A DNA stretch of 40,563 bases from NCBI GenBank assembly GCA_964601735.1, contig CAZROO010000012.1:1-40563 (forward strand), written 5' to 3'. Position numbers and translations under genes: made by a program. Position 1 is the stretch's first letter, and every line of letters starts with the position of its first letter. This DNA is from DATAJX01 sp964601735 (GTDB lineage: Bacteria > Pseudomonadota > Alphaproteobacteria > UBA2136 > UBA6156). Under the pieces are notes generated by a model. That model saw nothing but the letters and a program-made list of their open reading frames with translations, was not told the DNA's origin and did not search any database. Shown in pieces: positions 1 to 9,988 of the stretch.

Positions 1-3000
1 CAGAAAGACGGCCTGCAAAGCCTCTCACAGCAAATCAACTCCCAAAACGCCTTCCGTAACGACCCCAACCTCAAAGCGCCCAACATCGATAACGCTTATC
101 AGAAGTATCTGAAGGCTTGCGATAAGACGAATCCCATGCCCAAGCCGTTGCCGACTGCCATGAATACACCGGCGGGTTCCAGTCCAAGCAGCGCAACGTC
201 AAATCCCACTGTCGTCCCTTTCTCAAAAGTATACGAAGATATCCGGTCTAATCTACTTTCTAGTGATAGTACTCCAGCGAACGCTATTGCTATTCCCAAA
301 TATACATCGGCTCAGGAGGCGGGTGATCAATGGGGGGCATATACCAAAGGTGTGAGGGCACTTCAGATCCAAATTCTCGGCGAAACGTCCCCAGCGCCCG
401 TAACGGATGCTGATTATGCCACCACCGTGGATGCCATCATTCAAGCCATTAATACCCAGTCACAGGCACAGGTTAAAGATGGGTGGGGAAGTTCTCTTAT
501 GCCCAGCCAAAAGGCAAATCCCATGATGCGGATGAGCAGTTTCATTACAGCGGTGCCTGCCAACGGTGGTAGTACGTTACAGGATGTAACCGTTGACGCG
601 CGCAAGGAATCTTATGTTTCTGGTGGTATCTCAAGTTATGGATATACCCAGAAGATAGGTGAAATGCCAAAAAATAAGACCGATACAGGAATTGCAACTT
701 ATTTAAATAAATTGGCCCAAAACCCAGACATCGCCAATATGCCGGTTATGGCAGTGACGTACGACAAGCAAAAAACGTCTTGCAATACCTCAACCGGAGG
801 GTTGACGTGTGATGGGAAGGTCACCGCCACAGTTGGAGCTGATACGGGGAGTTGCATAGGTGCCGCCAATGCATTGTTCCAAAAAGCTATTCTTGGTCTG
901 GGTGATACGAACAATGCTGACTATCACCCCTTATTGGCTCTCTTGAGTGATACCAGCGACCCGAATCTCCCTAAACCTTTGACTGCCAAAGATATCTGCA
1001 CCGATCTTAATACGGCTGTCGGTGTCGAATCTGGCTGCGCCAGCGCTGAGAACATCATCAATTATGTCAGCGTCAACGGTGATGCTTCCAACAAGTCTAT
1101 GTTGGCTGGGGCGTTAGCTGATATTGTCATCCGCAACTCTCTCAATGGCGGTGCTCCAGGGCAGGTGGATACTTCCCCTACCAAGACCAACGACCCGACC
1201 GGTAGCAGCTATATGGCGAGGTTCTTTAATGGCCTCAAGGGTCTGGTTTCGGATGGTATCGCCAGCTTAGGTCTCGCGGTTGCGGGAGGTATCGGCTATT
1301 TCATCGGTAACGTGATGGGTAACGCTATCCTTGCCATCGTCAAGGTGCTGGCCCAGGTAGCCTTGATGGGCATCATCATCATGACGCCCTTTATCTTCCT
1401 TATGGGGCTGCTAATCCCCAGCAATGCCGTCGGCATGCTCATCATCACTACCGTAGCGGTATTCGTGCTTAAGTTCTATCCGGCCACCATCGCCGTCATC
1501 GATTTCATGGTTGGCACCATCAACAGTGCGCAATGGGCAGCCAATGGCACCCTGCTGGGCATTGAGATCCAGGGTTTGCTGATGCTGGTGGAGGGCATGC
1601 TGGCGGCCAAGGTTCTGTCGCTGACCTTCTGGATCATGTTCAAAATGGGCGACACCAATAACCTGCGCGCCATCACCAACCTCGAAAGTGCCGCCGGCGA
1701 AATCGCCGATGCCGGTGCTGCCGCCATGGCCGCCGTTGCCGCCGTTGCCGGTACGGCAGTCGTGGGTGGTGCTGCCGCTGCTATGCAGGGTAAGAGCTTT
1801 GGCGCAGGAGGCGCTAAGGCAATGGGCAATAAATTGCTGAATACCGCCAAGGGAATGGCAAACAAAGCGGGGATTGAAACGCCCACCGCCGCCGAAGTTA
1901 AAGGCGATGTCCCGGAAACACAGGAAAAGACAGAAGTAAAAGGGCAGCTTGGTGAGGAGATCCCACATGGTCCGACACCTGATGAGCGTTCAGCAGATGA
2001 TTGGCAAAAAAGTGCGGAAAAAGCTCAGGAGTCTAAGACTGCGTTTGATGGTATGATGCCGGAAATCCAGCCGGGGGGGGAAGATGACATGCTTCATGCC
2101 GGGTGGATAAGCGCCGTTCACATGGATAAGCCAGGAAAAGCCGATTCTTCTGGCGGCGAAGCCGAAGGAACTGCATCAGCGGACGAAAAGGCTGAAGAGG
2201 CTGTGGTCGCTGCAGAAAAATCGCCGTCGTTACCGGAGGGGCTGAAAGAGGCGTCGGATGGTAGTCTCAAGGCCGGTGGCCAGGTTTACGAAGATGGTAA
2301 CTGGCGTAAGAATGCTTCGGGTCAGTACGAGGTGCGTCGGAAAGGCGCGGGTGTTGGCTTTACCGGCAGCGATACCTGGGTTCCGCTGGATGAAGCCGTT
2401 GCAGAAGATTCCAAATTCCAGCCCGGCGGCATGTCGACTCAACTCCGCGGCGTGCCCCTTGGCGGTAAGGACGGCAGCGCGAATGTAAACGGAGAATTCG
2501 GCGGTGCGCTTGCGGCGGGCGATGTCAATCTGCAAAACGCACAGGCCATGGCCACTGCAGGTGGCGCTTCAGGCAATGGCCAGTCGGTTGGTTCTACTTC
2601 TTCTTCAACAACGGCTGGGGCGCCCACAGTGGCGACGGCGGGTGGTGGAGCTGGCGGTACACCGCCCGACGCCCCCACGTCGCCTTCCGCGCCTACCTCT
2701 GGCGGTGGAGAGCAAAACCTGCGTGTCGGCAGAATGGAAGTGGCACAAGCCCACATGCCCGCCAATGCCGCGGCCCAGCAGCAAGGTGCCACAATCAAGC
2801 CCAATGACGACGATGCCGAATGGCTCAGCAAGGGTATGGGCGAACGCTTCCTCCGTGGCGCGTGGTCGGGGGCCGTTGGCTCGATTGCTGCAACGGGACA
2901 ATTGTCTAAAGTGCCGGGTATTGGGCAAATCATGCGCGTGATGGGTGAAGTCGCCAACGAAGGCACCGAAGCCCCCATCCGCGCCCGAGCGTTTTGNNNN

Positions 3001-4838
3001 NNNNNNNNNNNNNNNNNNNNNNNNNNNNNNNNNNNNNNNNNNNNNNNNNNNNNNNNNNNNNNNNNNNNNNNNNNNNNNNNNNNNNNNNNNNNNNNNTGGG
3101 TGAAGTCGCCAACGAAGGCACCGAAGCCCCCATCCGCGCCCGAGCGTTTTGGAAGGCCGGTAAAGCTCGTGAGAATGAAGGTTTCAGCGGCCTCAGCTAT
3201 TGGAAGGCCATGAAAGACCAGAGCGCGCTCCGCATGTACCAGCAACGCGAAGGCGTGCTGGCCGGCGCCGCCGCCTACAATACGCTCAAGGACAACGGCC
3301 ACCTCATGAGCGGCTGGGATAACGCCAGCAACGCTGCCATCCAGGTCGCCGCCCGCCAGATGGCCGACCAAGTCAAACGTGCCATTCACGAAGCTGATCC
3401 TAAGTTTGGTAAGATGACCGCTGAGAAGTACTTCACCAATAATATGGTGGGCAGTCTTAGTCCCGACCTGGGCGTGGAGTACGCCAACTTCCAGTTCAAG
3501 CAGGGTTCGTTCAATGCGGCTGAAATCGCGCCGGTACTTAAAATTGCAGATCTGCCCAAGGGCGTGGACCCCAAAAAGGTGGAAGTGGTGTACCGGGATA
3601 AGGATAAAAAGGAAATTGCTGCCATCCTGCATGGTGAAGGTCCGCTCAAGGGACAGCAGGTCTATCAGACCACCGCTGAACATACCGGCCTCGAAAGCGT
3701 CACCTTCCTCCAACATCGCGCCGCGCTGGAAGGCTCGGTGGATGCCCCCATGAACCTGCAGAAAATCAATAGCCTCCACGAGCGCAAGCTGTGGGATCGT
3801 CGGAATGATATTAAAAAGTCCCAGGCGATTATCGCCCAAAATGAAGCTGACTTGGGCAGTACTAACGCCACTACGGTTGCCAAAGCCAAGGCTTATAAAG
3901 AGTCGGAGCAGTACAAATACGATACCATTTTTGCCAACATGAACGAAGCCGAAGCGTTTGTGGCTGACGAAATGCACCACTTCAAGCCGCAACAAATCCG
4001 CAACCACCGTGAAAAAGCGTATATCTTCATCGCGCAAAAGGTGGCCGAGAGCAAAAACCGTGCGATCGACGCCTCCTATGACGGCATCCAGGAAATCATG
4101 GAAGGCTGGCAGCATGATGTCGCCCGCCGCAAGGTGGAAGTCTCCGCCGCCGGCCGCCGTGCCACCAAGTTGTCTGCGGATATCAATCTTAAAACCGCCA
4201 AGCTCGAGGTTTCCGACAAGGGCTACAAGCTGGCCGTTCAGCATGGGGCGCAAAAAATTCACGATACCCGAGGTCAAATCAGCGACCTTGGCCGTGAGAT
4301 TGATAAGGAAGATTACAATCTCAAACGCACCTTGAAGAAATTCCGTGCCTCCGAAATAGGTCGGCAAGAGGCGCGGGCCGAAGCGGTCGAGAAAGTTGGT
4401 GGCCAGCTTTACAATGCCGGTGCCAGCCTGGGAATGCCCGCGCAAAAAGCCCTTACAGGTTATTACCTTGGAACACGTTTTAGTCTTGATAATGCGGCTG
4501 TGCAGGCGGTTCGCTTGCTTACAGGGGAGGGTGTTCGCCTTGATCGTGCCCAAGCCATGTTGGGTAGAATGATGGTGAATTCAAAAGACAAAGGGAACTT
4601 CATGAGCAGTATAAGGGCTGGAAAGGACAAGCCTGCTACCGACAACAAGCAGGTCTTTGGGAAGGAAGTCCTTGAACTGGCCCGGAAGGAATTGGAAAAT
4701 GCAAAGAAGACCAAGAATGTCGCAGATGAGAAAGCTGCCAATGAATTAGTGAAGATTTTGGAAAAGAAACAAGCCGAGGGGAAAACGGTGAACGGTGAGT
4801 TCATCATGGATGAAATTACAGTTAAATCCACAAAGTAA
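1..4838 (+). CDS. Probable conjugation/T4SS membrane protein, TraG N-terminal-like (5' partial, contains assembly gap)
   Basis: The frame is open from base 1, so the true start lies upstream. A hydrophilic N-terminal part with scattered cysteines (about residues 40-350) is followed by a block of membrane segments encoded at about 1255-1660, including a F-L-K-F-Y-P stretch reminiscent of the membrane core of F-plasmid TraG, the mating-pair stabilisation protein of F-type type IV secretion. After this come an Ala/Gly-rich linker, a disordered Ser/Thr/Gly/Pro-rich part, and a long charged helical C-terminal part (3150-4838). The frame appears to shift across the N run at 2997-3096, but 55 bases are identical on both sides of the gap (2942-2996 and 3097-3151); collapsing the repeat plus gap (155 bases) joins both halves in one frame, giving at least 1560 residues. 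The family call is inference from architecture; another polytopic T4SS protein such as a DotA/TraY-like one is possible. Confidence 0.55.
2942..3151. other. Assembly gap with a duplicated 55-base contig overlap
   Basis: One hundred Ns (2997-3096) are flanked by the same 55 bases on each side (2942-2996 and 3097-3151). This is what a scaffolder leaves when two contigs end in the same k-mer and are not merged. Removing 155 bases restores one uninterrupted reading frame, which supports an artefact rather than a real repeat. Confidence 0.93.
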
Positions 4839-4864
4839 CCTACTAAAAGAATAACAAGAAAAAA

Positions 4865-7009
4865 ATGAAAACCCTCTTCCGCCAATATGCACCATTCGTG
4901 GGGTTCTACCCCGGCATTGTGGCGGATACGGCCTTGGGCACCATCAACTTTTCACCGTTCAACCAAATAGAATTCAAGGAAAACTACTCGCGCTTCATCT
5001 ACAGCGAACCTACGCTGTTTTGCGGCCACAATATTATGGAATCCGAGGAGTTTCCCCTTGTCTCGGACGCCGATAAATACATTCCGCTATCGCCCTTGTT
5101 CGCCCGCGACATCGCTGGTCGCATCATTTACCTCGGCATGGGCCCCGAGCAAAAAACCGGCGACGAATGGCCGCTGGTCGACATCATCGACCCGATGAAC
5201 ATGGACGATGTAGACCTTGAGATTATCCTGTCGGAAGTCTTGTTCCCCCGTCACTGCCGCAGCACCATCGGCATGGAGGGCGCCGACGAACTCGAAACCG
5301 TCTTCCTCACCCGTTTCCGCAACCTCGAGATCGGCCTGACCGAAGGCCCGCCCGCCAGCGGCGGCACCGACCCCGAAGTAGGCGTCTACGAACGCGCCAA
5401 CCTCTATCCCTACAAGCTGCGGCCCGATACGTTTTACATCGACGGCTACAAGCTGCCGCAAACCAACATGCTGTTCGCGCGCGGCGAAGACGAAGGCATC
5501 CACCCCGCCGCCGCGCAAAAACTGGGCGAGGCCATGCTGGAAAAATGGCAGCACCGCGATACGTCAAAAACCTGGGAGAAATTTTTCGACGAGCAAGGCG
5601 GCGAAACCTGGGCCGAAGACCTCTTCGCCAAGGGCTGCACCCTCATTCCCACCTTCGAGGCCTGCAACGGCTACAACGTGGTGAACGCCAATTTCGAACT
5701 CACCGACTACTGGCCGGGCAGGGCGGTGCTGGGCCTGCATAGCGTCGAGGGCAGCAAGCCTTCCAAGGCGCCCATCGGCACCATTCTCGAAGTCCTGCAA
5801 CCCGGCTTCATCACCGCCCGCGCCATCGTGCCCGCGCGCGTGGTCATCAGCGACGGCTCCGGCTACGTCAGCCCCAACGGCGACAACCCCGCACCCCTGC
5901 TGCCCAACCTGCACCTGCCGCACACCCGCAGCATCAGCCAGTGGGGCGCGTGCTGGCTGCCCACCCACCCGGGGCATTTCGAGGCGCCCGCGTTGTGGGG
6001 CTACGATGTGCTCGACACCGGCCGCTTCGTCCAGGTGAGCGGCCCGCTATGGGACCCGCTCCATTATTACTATTCATGCACCGACAGCATCCTCGGCGCG
6101 TTCGACAAACCCGACAGCGCCGGCACCACCCCGCCGGTGCCGCAAAGCATGTTTAACCGCTTCTTCCCCATCGCCGCGCCCGAGGGCTGGGACACCTTCG
6201 ATGCCGCCGAACTGGAGCGCCGCAGCAAAGCCAACATCTATCCTCGCACCGCCATCACCCGCCATCGCAACGGCAAGCCGGGGTGCGATTTCGGCTACCA
6301 CCCGCTGCCGCTGGAATACGAATACGAACTCGAGCCGTTCTGGATGCCCGACCTGCACCCGCTCAACCGCGGCCACGGCCTGTGCCCGGACGACGTCCTG
6401 CAACGCCTCGCCCCGGTCATCATCCCGCCCATCGGCGCCGGGCCCTATCGCCAGAGCGTCAAGGTGCCGGAAGACTCCCCCTGGTTCACCGACGAAAATC
6501 TGCTGGCCTCACCCAGCGTCGACCCGGTCGAATGCTATCCGCAACTTGCCCGCTACGTGCTGCCGGATATCGACCCGCGCCAGTGGCTGCCGCTGTTCCC
6601 CACGCCCTACCTGGCCGAGCCGCGGCGCGAAATGCTTTTCCGCAGCGCGCAGGAACTTTGGGAAGGCATGGATGAGGTCGAAGACCTGCAGGCCATCGCG
6701 CCAGGCCTCGACGATGTACTCCACGATGCGAAAGAGGAGGGGCTGGCGCTGATGCGTTACCGCCATCACCTCTACCGCACCAAAAAAATACTCTACAAAC
6801 TGGGCTGGTGGTACGGCCTCAATGTCGATGAACTCACCGCCCTCGACCAGGAAAGCGAAACCGAGGCCGCGCAGCCGCAAACCGGGCGGCAGAACAACAG
6901 CCGCGTGGCGCAGGTGGCCCGCGCCGCCGCACAGGGCGAACCTGAACCCGAACAGTCTCGCCGCCGTGCTGCTCCCGCCGCCAGCATGCCGGTGGTGCGC
7001 AATAATTAA
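4865..7009 (+). CDS. Unrecognised 714-residue protein, possibly T4SS-associated
   Basis: I do not recognise a family. The protein has no clear signal peptide and no long hydrophobic stretch. It is rich in Pro, Trp, Tyr and acidic residues through residues 1-620, with a few isolated cysteines, and ends in a Gln/Ala/Arg/Pro-rich low-complexity tail (about 665-714). The start ATG at 4865 lies 26 bases after the stop of the TraG-like gene, with no strong ribosome site, so the two are probably co-transcribed. The terminator-like hairpin at 7009-7035 closes the unit. The context suggests a partner or cytoplasmic/peripheral component of the same secretion or conjugation machine, but this rests on position only. 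Codon use is GC-rich from about 5100 onward and more mixed before that. Confidence 0.8.
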   Translation: MKTLFRQYAPFVGFYPGIVADTALGTINFSPFNQIEFKENYSRFIYSEPTLFCGHNIMESEEFPLVSDADKYIPLSPLFARDIAGRIIYLGMGPEQKTGDEWPLVDIIDPMNMDDVDLEIILSEVLFPRHCRSTIGMEGADELETVFLTRFRNLEIGLTEGPPASGGTDPEVGVYERANLYPYKLRPDTFYIDGYKLPQTNMLFARGEDEGIHPAAAQKLGEAMLEKWQHRDTSKTWEKFFDEQGGETWAEDLFAKGCTLIPTFEACNGYNVVNANFELTDYWPGRAVLGLHSVEGSKPSKAPIGTILEVLQPGFITARAIVPARVVISDGSGYVSPNGDNPAPLLPNLHLPHTRSISQWGACWLPTHPGHFEAPALWGYDVLDTGRFVQVSGPLWDPLHYYYSCTDSILGAFDKPDSAGTTPPVPQSMFNRFFPIAAPEGWDTFDAAELERRSKANIYPRTAITRHRNGKPGCDFGYHPLPLEYEYELEPFWMPDLHPLNRGHGLCPDDVLQRLAPVIIPPIGAGPYRQSVKVPEDSPWFTDENLLASPSVDPVECYPQLARYVLPDIDPRQWLPLFPTPYLAEPRREMLFRSAQELWEGMDEVEDLQAIAPGLDDVLHDAKEEGLALMRYRHHLYRTKKILYKLGWWYGLNVDELTALDQESETEAAQPQTGRQNNSRVAQVARAAAQGEPEPEQSRRRAAPAASMPVVRNN

Positions 7010-7035
7010 AAAGGAGCCTAAGCTCCTTTTATTTT
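7009..7035. terminator. Bidirectional terminator between convergent genes
   Basis: A 9-bp perfect stem (7009-7017 with 7022-7030) and a 4-base loop, with A-rich sequence on the left and T-rich on the right. It starts at the stop of the 714-residue gene and overlaps the stop of grxD, so it can end transcription in both directions. Confidence 0.8.
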
Positions 7036-7346
7036 GCCAACGGTTTCAGAAGTTCCTGAAGCTCACCGGTCTGGAACATCTCTGTCATAATGTCGCAGCC
7101 GCCAATAAATTCACCGTTCACATACAGTTGTGGCACGGTCGGCCAGTTACTAAACACCTTCACGCCTTCGCGCAGTTCCGGGTCGGCCAGCACGTTGACG
7201 TCGGTGAACTCGACACCGCACTTGGCCAGCAGCATGGCTGCGCGGGCACTGAAGCCGCACATGGGCTCATCGGCGGTGCCCTTCATGTAGAGCACCACCG
7301 GGTTGCTTTTTACCTCTTCGGCAATACGCGCTTGAATATCACTCAT
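7029..7346 (-). CDS. grxD: Monothiol glutaredoxin, Grx4 family
   Basis: A 105-residue protein, the usual length for Grx4/GrxD. The monothiol active site CGFS is at residues 30-33, preceded by the conserved K-G-T region (22-24). The glutathione-binding WPTVPQ (69-74) and GGCD (82-85) are intact. Members bind a [2Fe-2S] cluster as a glutathione-ligated dimer and pair with BolA proteins in iron-sulfur trafficking. The next gene downstream of the promoter side is a bolA homologue, only about 28 bases away, which fits this partnership. The intervening bases consist of a degenerate 7/8-base repeat. Confidence 0.95.
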   Translation of the reverse strand: MSDIQARIAEEVKSNPVVLYMKGTADEPMCGFSARAAMLLAKCGVEFTDVNVLADPELREGVKVFSNWPTVPQLYVNGEFIGGCDIMTEMFQTGELQELLKPLAK

Positions 7347-7380
7347 CCTCTTACCTCTCGTCCTTTTATCCTCTTAGCCT
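7347..7380 (+). repeat. Degenerate 7/8-base direct repeat between bolA and grxD
   Basis: Units read CCTCTTA, CCTCTCGT, CCTTTTAT, CCTCTTAG, CCTATAT. They fill the whole spacer between bolA and grxD, including the place where the grxD ribosome site should be on the minus strand. One of six such arrays in the window. Confidence 0.6.
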
Positions 7381-7613
7381 ATATGGGTTGTCAACTTCAG
7401 GCCGTGCAGGCCTTGCGCAAACAGGTCTTCCAGCGTGGCGTACACCAGCCGGTGCTGCTCAATGCGGCTCTTGCCCGCAAACCCGGCCCAGTGCACCTCT
7501 CCAATGAAATGCATGCCGTCGCCGCTCGGGTTGTCCACGCTCACCCGCGCGCCCGGCAGGCCTTTGGCAATGGCGGCTTCCATGTCTTTCGGGTCCATCG
7601 GCGTGTCGTGCAT
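7374..7613 (-). CDS. BolA family protein
   Basis: A 79-residue protein with the BolA fold signature: an N-terminal helix (residues 8-18), the V-x-V-D-N-P-S turn, the HFIGEVHW strand region (35-42), and the R-I-E-Q-H-R-L-V-Y helix with the invariant His54 before the C-terminal strand. BolA proteins form a heterodimer with monothiol glutaredoxins and share an iron-sulfur cluster; the adjacent grxD fits. The start ATG at 7613 is used here, with Met6 as an alternative. The length and sequence fit the short BolA/IbaG group rather than classic stress BolA, so I give no symbol. Confidence 0.93.
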   Translation of the reverse strand: MHDTPMDPKDMEAAIAKGLPGARVSVDNPSGDGMHFIGEVHWAGFAGKSRIEQHRLVYATLEDLFAQGLHGLKLTTHIG

Positions 7614-7621
7614 AGGCCTGT

Positions 7622-7656
7622 CCTAACACCTAACGCCCAAAGCCTGCAACCTAAAG
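7622..7656 (+). repeat. Degenerate heptamer array between radC and bolA
   Basis: Five 7-base units: CCTAACA, CCTAACG, CCCAAAG, CCTGCAA, CCTAAAG. It fills the spacer between the bolA start and the radC stop and runs into the last codons of radC. Confidence 0.6.
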
Positions 7657-8337
7657 AAGTCCGGCGCCCTTGAACGAAAAATGCTCGCTCTCGCCCATGA
7701 TGATATGGTCGTGCAGCGTCACCTCCAGCAGGCTTGCGGCCTCGCGCAGGGCAATGGTGAACGTCTGGTCGGCATCGCTGGGCCGGGGCAGCCCGCGCGG
7801 GTGGTTATGCGCAATCACCAGCCCTACGGCCTTGAGTTCCAGCGCGTGCTTCAAAATCTCCCGCGGCCCGGCGGCGGCCATGTCCAACGTGCCGGTAAAC
7901 AGCGTCTCGTCGCGCAGCAGCTTGTGGCGGCCATCCAGGTACAGAATGTGCACTTCCTCCCGCCCTTTACCGGCAAACAGGCTGTACAGGTAATCCAGCA
8001 GCGCCAGTCGGTTATCCAGCACCGGCTGGCCGCTCAGCGCCGCCCGCGTCACGCGGCGGCTCAGCGCCCCGATCAACACCATCAGCGTGGTGGTGGCCGG
8101 GCCCAACCCTTTCACCGTTCCCAGCTCCGCCGCCTCGGCCTTCAATACGCCGCTCAAACTGCCGAATCGCGTCAACAGCGCCTTGGCCAGCGGCTTGACG
8201 TCGCGGCGGGGGATGGCATAGGTCAGCAGCAATTCCAACAGCTCATAATCCTGCAACCCTACGCCCTGACCGGCGGCAAATTTCTGCTTCAAGCGCTCGC
8301 GATGCCCGTTACCAGAAGAGGCGGGGCCATCGGTCAT
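7651..8337 (-). CDS. radC: RadC family protein with JAB/MPN domain
   Basis: A 228-residue protein, the normal RadC length. An N-terminal helix-hairpin-helix part (residues 25-100) includes the E-L-L-E-L-L-L motif and the V-K-G-L-G-P hairpin. The C-terminal metalloprotease-like JAB domain has the complete JAMM zinc motif H177-x-H179-P ... S187-x-x-D190. The cellular role of RadC is unsettled; the family is conserved but is not needed for ordinary DNA repair. The start lies 5 bases after the map stop, so map and radC are co-transcribed, an arrangement common in Alphaproteobacteria. Confidence 0.95.
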   Translation of the reverse strand: MTDGPASSGNGHRERLKQKFAAGQGVGLQDYELLELLLTYAIPRRDVKPLAKALLTRFGSLSGVLKAEAAELGTVKGLGPATTTLMVLIGALSRRVTRAALSGQPVLDNRLALLDYLYSLFAGKGREEVHILYLDGRHKLLRDETLFTGTLDMAAAGPREILKHALELKAVGLVIAHNHPRGLPRPSDADQTFTIALREAASLLEVTLHDHIIMGESEHFSFKGAGLL

Positions 8338-8342
8338 TAGAA

Positions 8343-9131
8343 TTATCCCTTATACGGCGGGCAATCAAACCCGGCGGGGCTGGAAGTCAGGATCTCCACG
8401 CCATCTTCCGTCACCGCAATGGTGTGCTCAAACTGGGCCGAGAGGCTGCGGTCGGCGGTCTTCACCGTCCAGCCGTCGTCGAGCAGTTCGGTTTTCCAGC
8501 CTCCCATGTTAATCATGGGCTCCACCGTAAAGGTCAGGCCGGAACGTAACCGGTTGGTGGCAAATTCCCTGTTGGCATAATGCAATATCATCGGGTCTTC
8601 ATGAAAAACCTTACCCAGCCCATGCCCGCAATATTCACGCACAACGCTAAAGCCCTCACGCGTCGCCATCGGCTCAATCGCATTGCCGATATCGTATAAA
8701 AAGCTGCCGCTCCGTACCGTCTCAATCCCCGCCATCATCGCATTGTAGGTGGTGGTGATGAGCTTCATCGCTTCCGGTTTGGCGCTGCCCGATACGTACA
8801 TGCGGCTGGTGTCGCCGTGGAAACCGCCCAGAATCACCGTCACGTCGATGTTGAGGATATCGCCATCCTTCAAAACTTCCTTGGCGCTCGGTATCCCGTG
8901 GCACACAACGTCATTCACCGAAATGCAACTCGCCTTGGGGTAGCCCTTGTAGCCGAGCGTGGCGGGAATCGCCCCATGCTCCAGCATGTCCTTTTGCATC
9001 AAGTCATTCAAATACAGCGTGCTCACGCCGGGCTGCACATGCGGCGTAATGCGGTCCAATACCTCTGCCGCCAAACGCCCCGCGGCCCGCATCTTCTGCA
9101 ATTCAACACTGTTTTTAGGTACAAGTTTCAT
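8343..9131 (-). CDS. map: Methionine aminopeptidase, type I
   Basis: A 262-residue enzyme that removes the initiator methionine from nascent proteins. The catalytic His79 and the five dimetal ligands Asp96, Asp107, His170, Glu204 and Glu235 are all present in the expected spacing, as is the G-H-G-L-G-K-V-F-H-E-D-P block. There is no N-terminal zinc-finger extension and no type-II insertion, so it is type Ia. It sits between sfsA and radC on the same strand with 9- and 5-base gaps, indicating an operon sfsA-map-radC. Confidence 0.97.
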   Translation of the reverse strand: MKLVPKNSVELQKMRAAGRLAAEVLDRITPHVQPGVSTLYLNDLMQKDMLEHGAIPATLGYKGYPKASCISVNDVVCHGIPSAKEVLKDGDILNIDVTVILGGFHGDTSRMYVSGSAKPEAMKLITTTYNAMMAGIETVRSGSFLYDIGNAIEPMATREGFSVVREYCGHGLGKVFHEDPMILHYANREFATNRLRSGLTFTVEPMINMGGWKTELLDDGWTVKTADRSLSAQFEHTIAVTEDGVEILTSSPAGFDCPPYKG

Positions 9132-9140
9132 AAGGGGGCT

Positions 9141-9863
9141 TCATAATTTCACTGGTATTTCATGGCTAACACGGATGCCCCCCGCTGTCACCTCGCAGGC
9201 AACGGCCTTTATCTGCACGCCCGCCGCCATCGCTGCACGCAACCCCGCCGCATAGGCCGGGTCAATCAGTTCCGCCGGGCGAAATTCCGTACAATCCGCT
9301 CGCTGTACCACATACAGCTGCAACGCCGAACCGCCATTAATCACCACCTCGCTCAGAATCCCCAAATGCTTCAACCCGCGCGAACTCACCGCATCGGGGA
9401 ACAACGCACACTGTTTACCCGCCGGAGCCCCCTTGGGCGTAAGAGGGCCATCCTTGGCCATGCTGACGCTCTTCACCTCAACCCACGTCTCACCAATCTT
9501 AAAATCAAACCTGGTATCAGCATCATACTTAACTTCGCCTTTAATTCCATTACCTGTAACCCTGTAATCCTGTAACCCTGTAATCCCGCTCTCCCACGCT
9601 TCCCGCGCCAGCCCATTCGCCCGCGCCGGGTGAATCCCCACCAGCGTGCCATCTCCAAACTCGGCAATTTCAGCCGAGTATTTCAGCTTGCCGCCGTCTT
9701 TTTCCAGCAGCCACACATATTCCATATGCTCCAGCACGCCTTTCAGGCTGCCGGTGTTGGGGCAGTGGGCCACCACCTCTTCGCCATCTAACTCGGCGTA
9801 AATGAAAAACCGCTTCTCCCGGCGCAGAAACCTGGCCTTAATCAAAGGGGTGGAAAAATTCAT
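9141..9863 (-). CDS. sfsA: SfsA family DNA/RNA-binding protein
   Basis: The frame is open from 9923, but I place the start at 9863 because translation from there gives M-N-F-S-T-P-L, matching the start of known SfsA proteins (E. coli about 234 residues; here 240). Conserved SfsA parts are the HCPNTGSLKG-like motif, the R-F-D-F-K-I-G block, W-V-E-V-K-S-V, F-P-D-A-V-S-S-R-G-x-K-H and the C-terminal strands. SfsA was named for sugar fermentation stimulation and has been linked to nucleic-acid binding and nuclease activity. The segment around residues 94-104 is encoded by a four-unit octamer repeat, an unusual inclusion within the gene. Confidence 0.93.
   Translation of the reverse strand: MNFSTPLIKARFLRREKRFFIYAELDGEEVVAHCPNTGSLKGVLEHMEYVWLLEKDGGKLKYSAEIAEFGDGTLVGIHPARANGLAREAWESGITGLQDYRVTGNGIKGEVKYDADTRFDFKIGETWVEVKSVSMAKDGPLTPKGAPAGKQCALFPDAVSSRGLKHLGILSEVVINGGSALQLYVVQRADCTEFRPAELIDPAYAAGLRAAMAAGVQIKAVACEVTAGGIRVSHEIPVKL
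9553..9584 (+). repeat. Four tandem octamers inside sfsA
   Basis: CCTGTAAC, CCTGTAAT, CCTGTAAC, CCTGTAAT, a perfect 8-base periodicity with one alternating base. It lies within the sfsA coding sequence and encodes a variable loop without breaking the frame. Confidence 0.85.
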
Positions 9864-9944
9864 GGCCGCAAGGTAGCTTACGCCCATGCAACCCCGCAAG
9901 CCGCCAGTTTTGTCCACGAGCATTTGCGAGTGGTTACAAAACGG

Positions 9945-9970
9945 CGTCCCCGCGAAGGCGGGGATCCAGG
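9945..9970 (+). repeat. GNAG-loop hairpin repeat, copy 1
   Basis: Stem GTCCCCGC / GCGGGGAT with loop GAAG, followed by CCAGG. It lies 18 bases before the start of the PolB-type exonuclease gene, between two divergent genes. Confidence 0.85.
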
Positions 9971-9988
9971 TTCATAAAGGATTTTACA

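Noticed and set aside
2439..4553. A 704-codon open frame on the minus strand
   Set aside because: It lies antisense to the TraG-like gene, runs through the N gap and has no protein-like features; the plus-strand frame is clearly the coding one.
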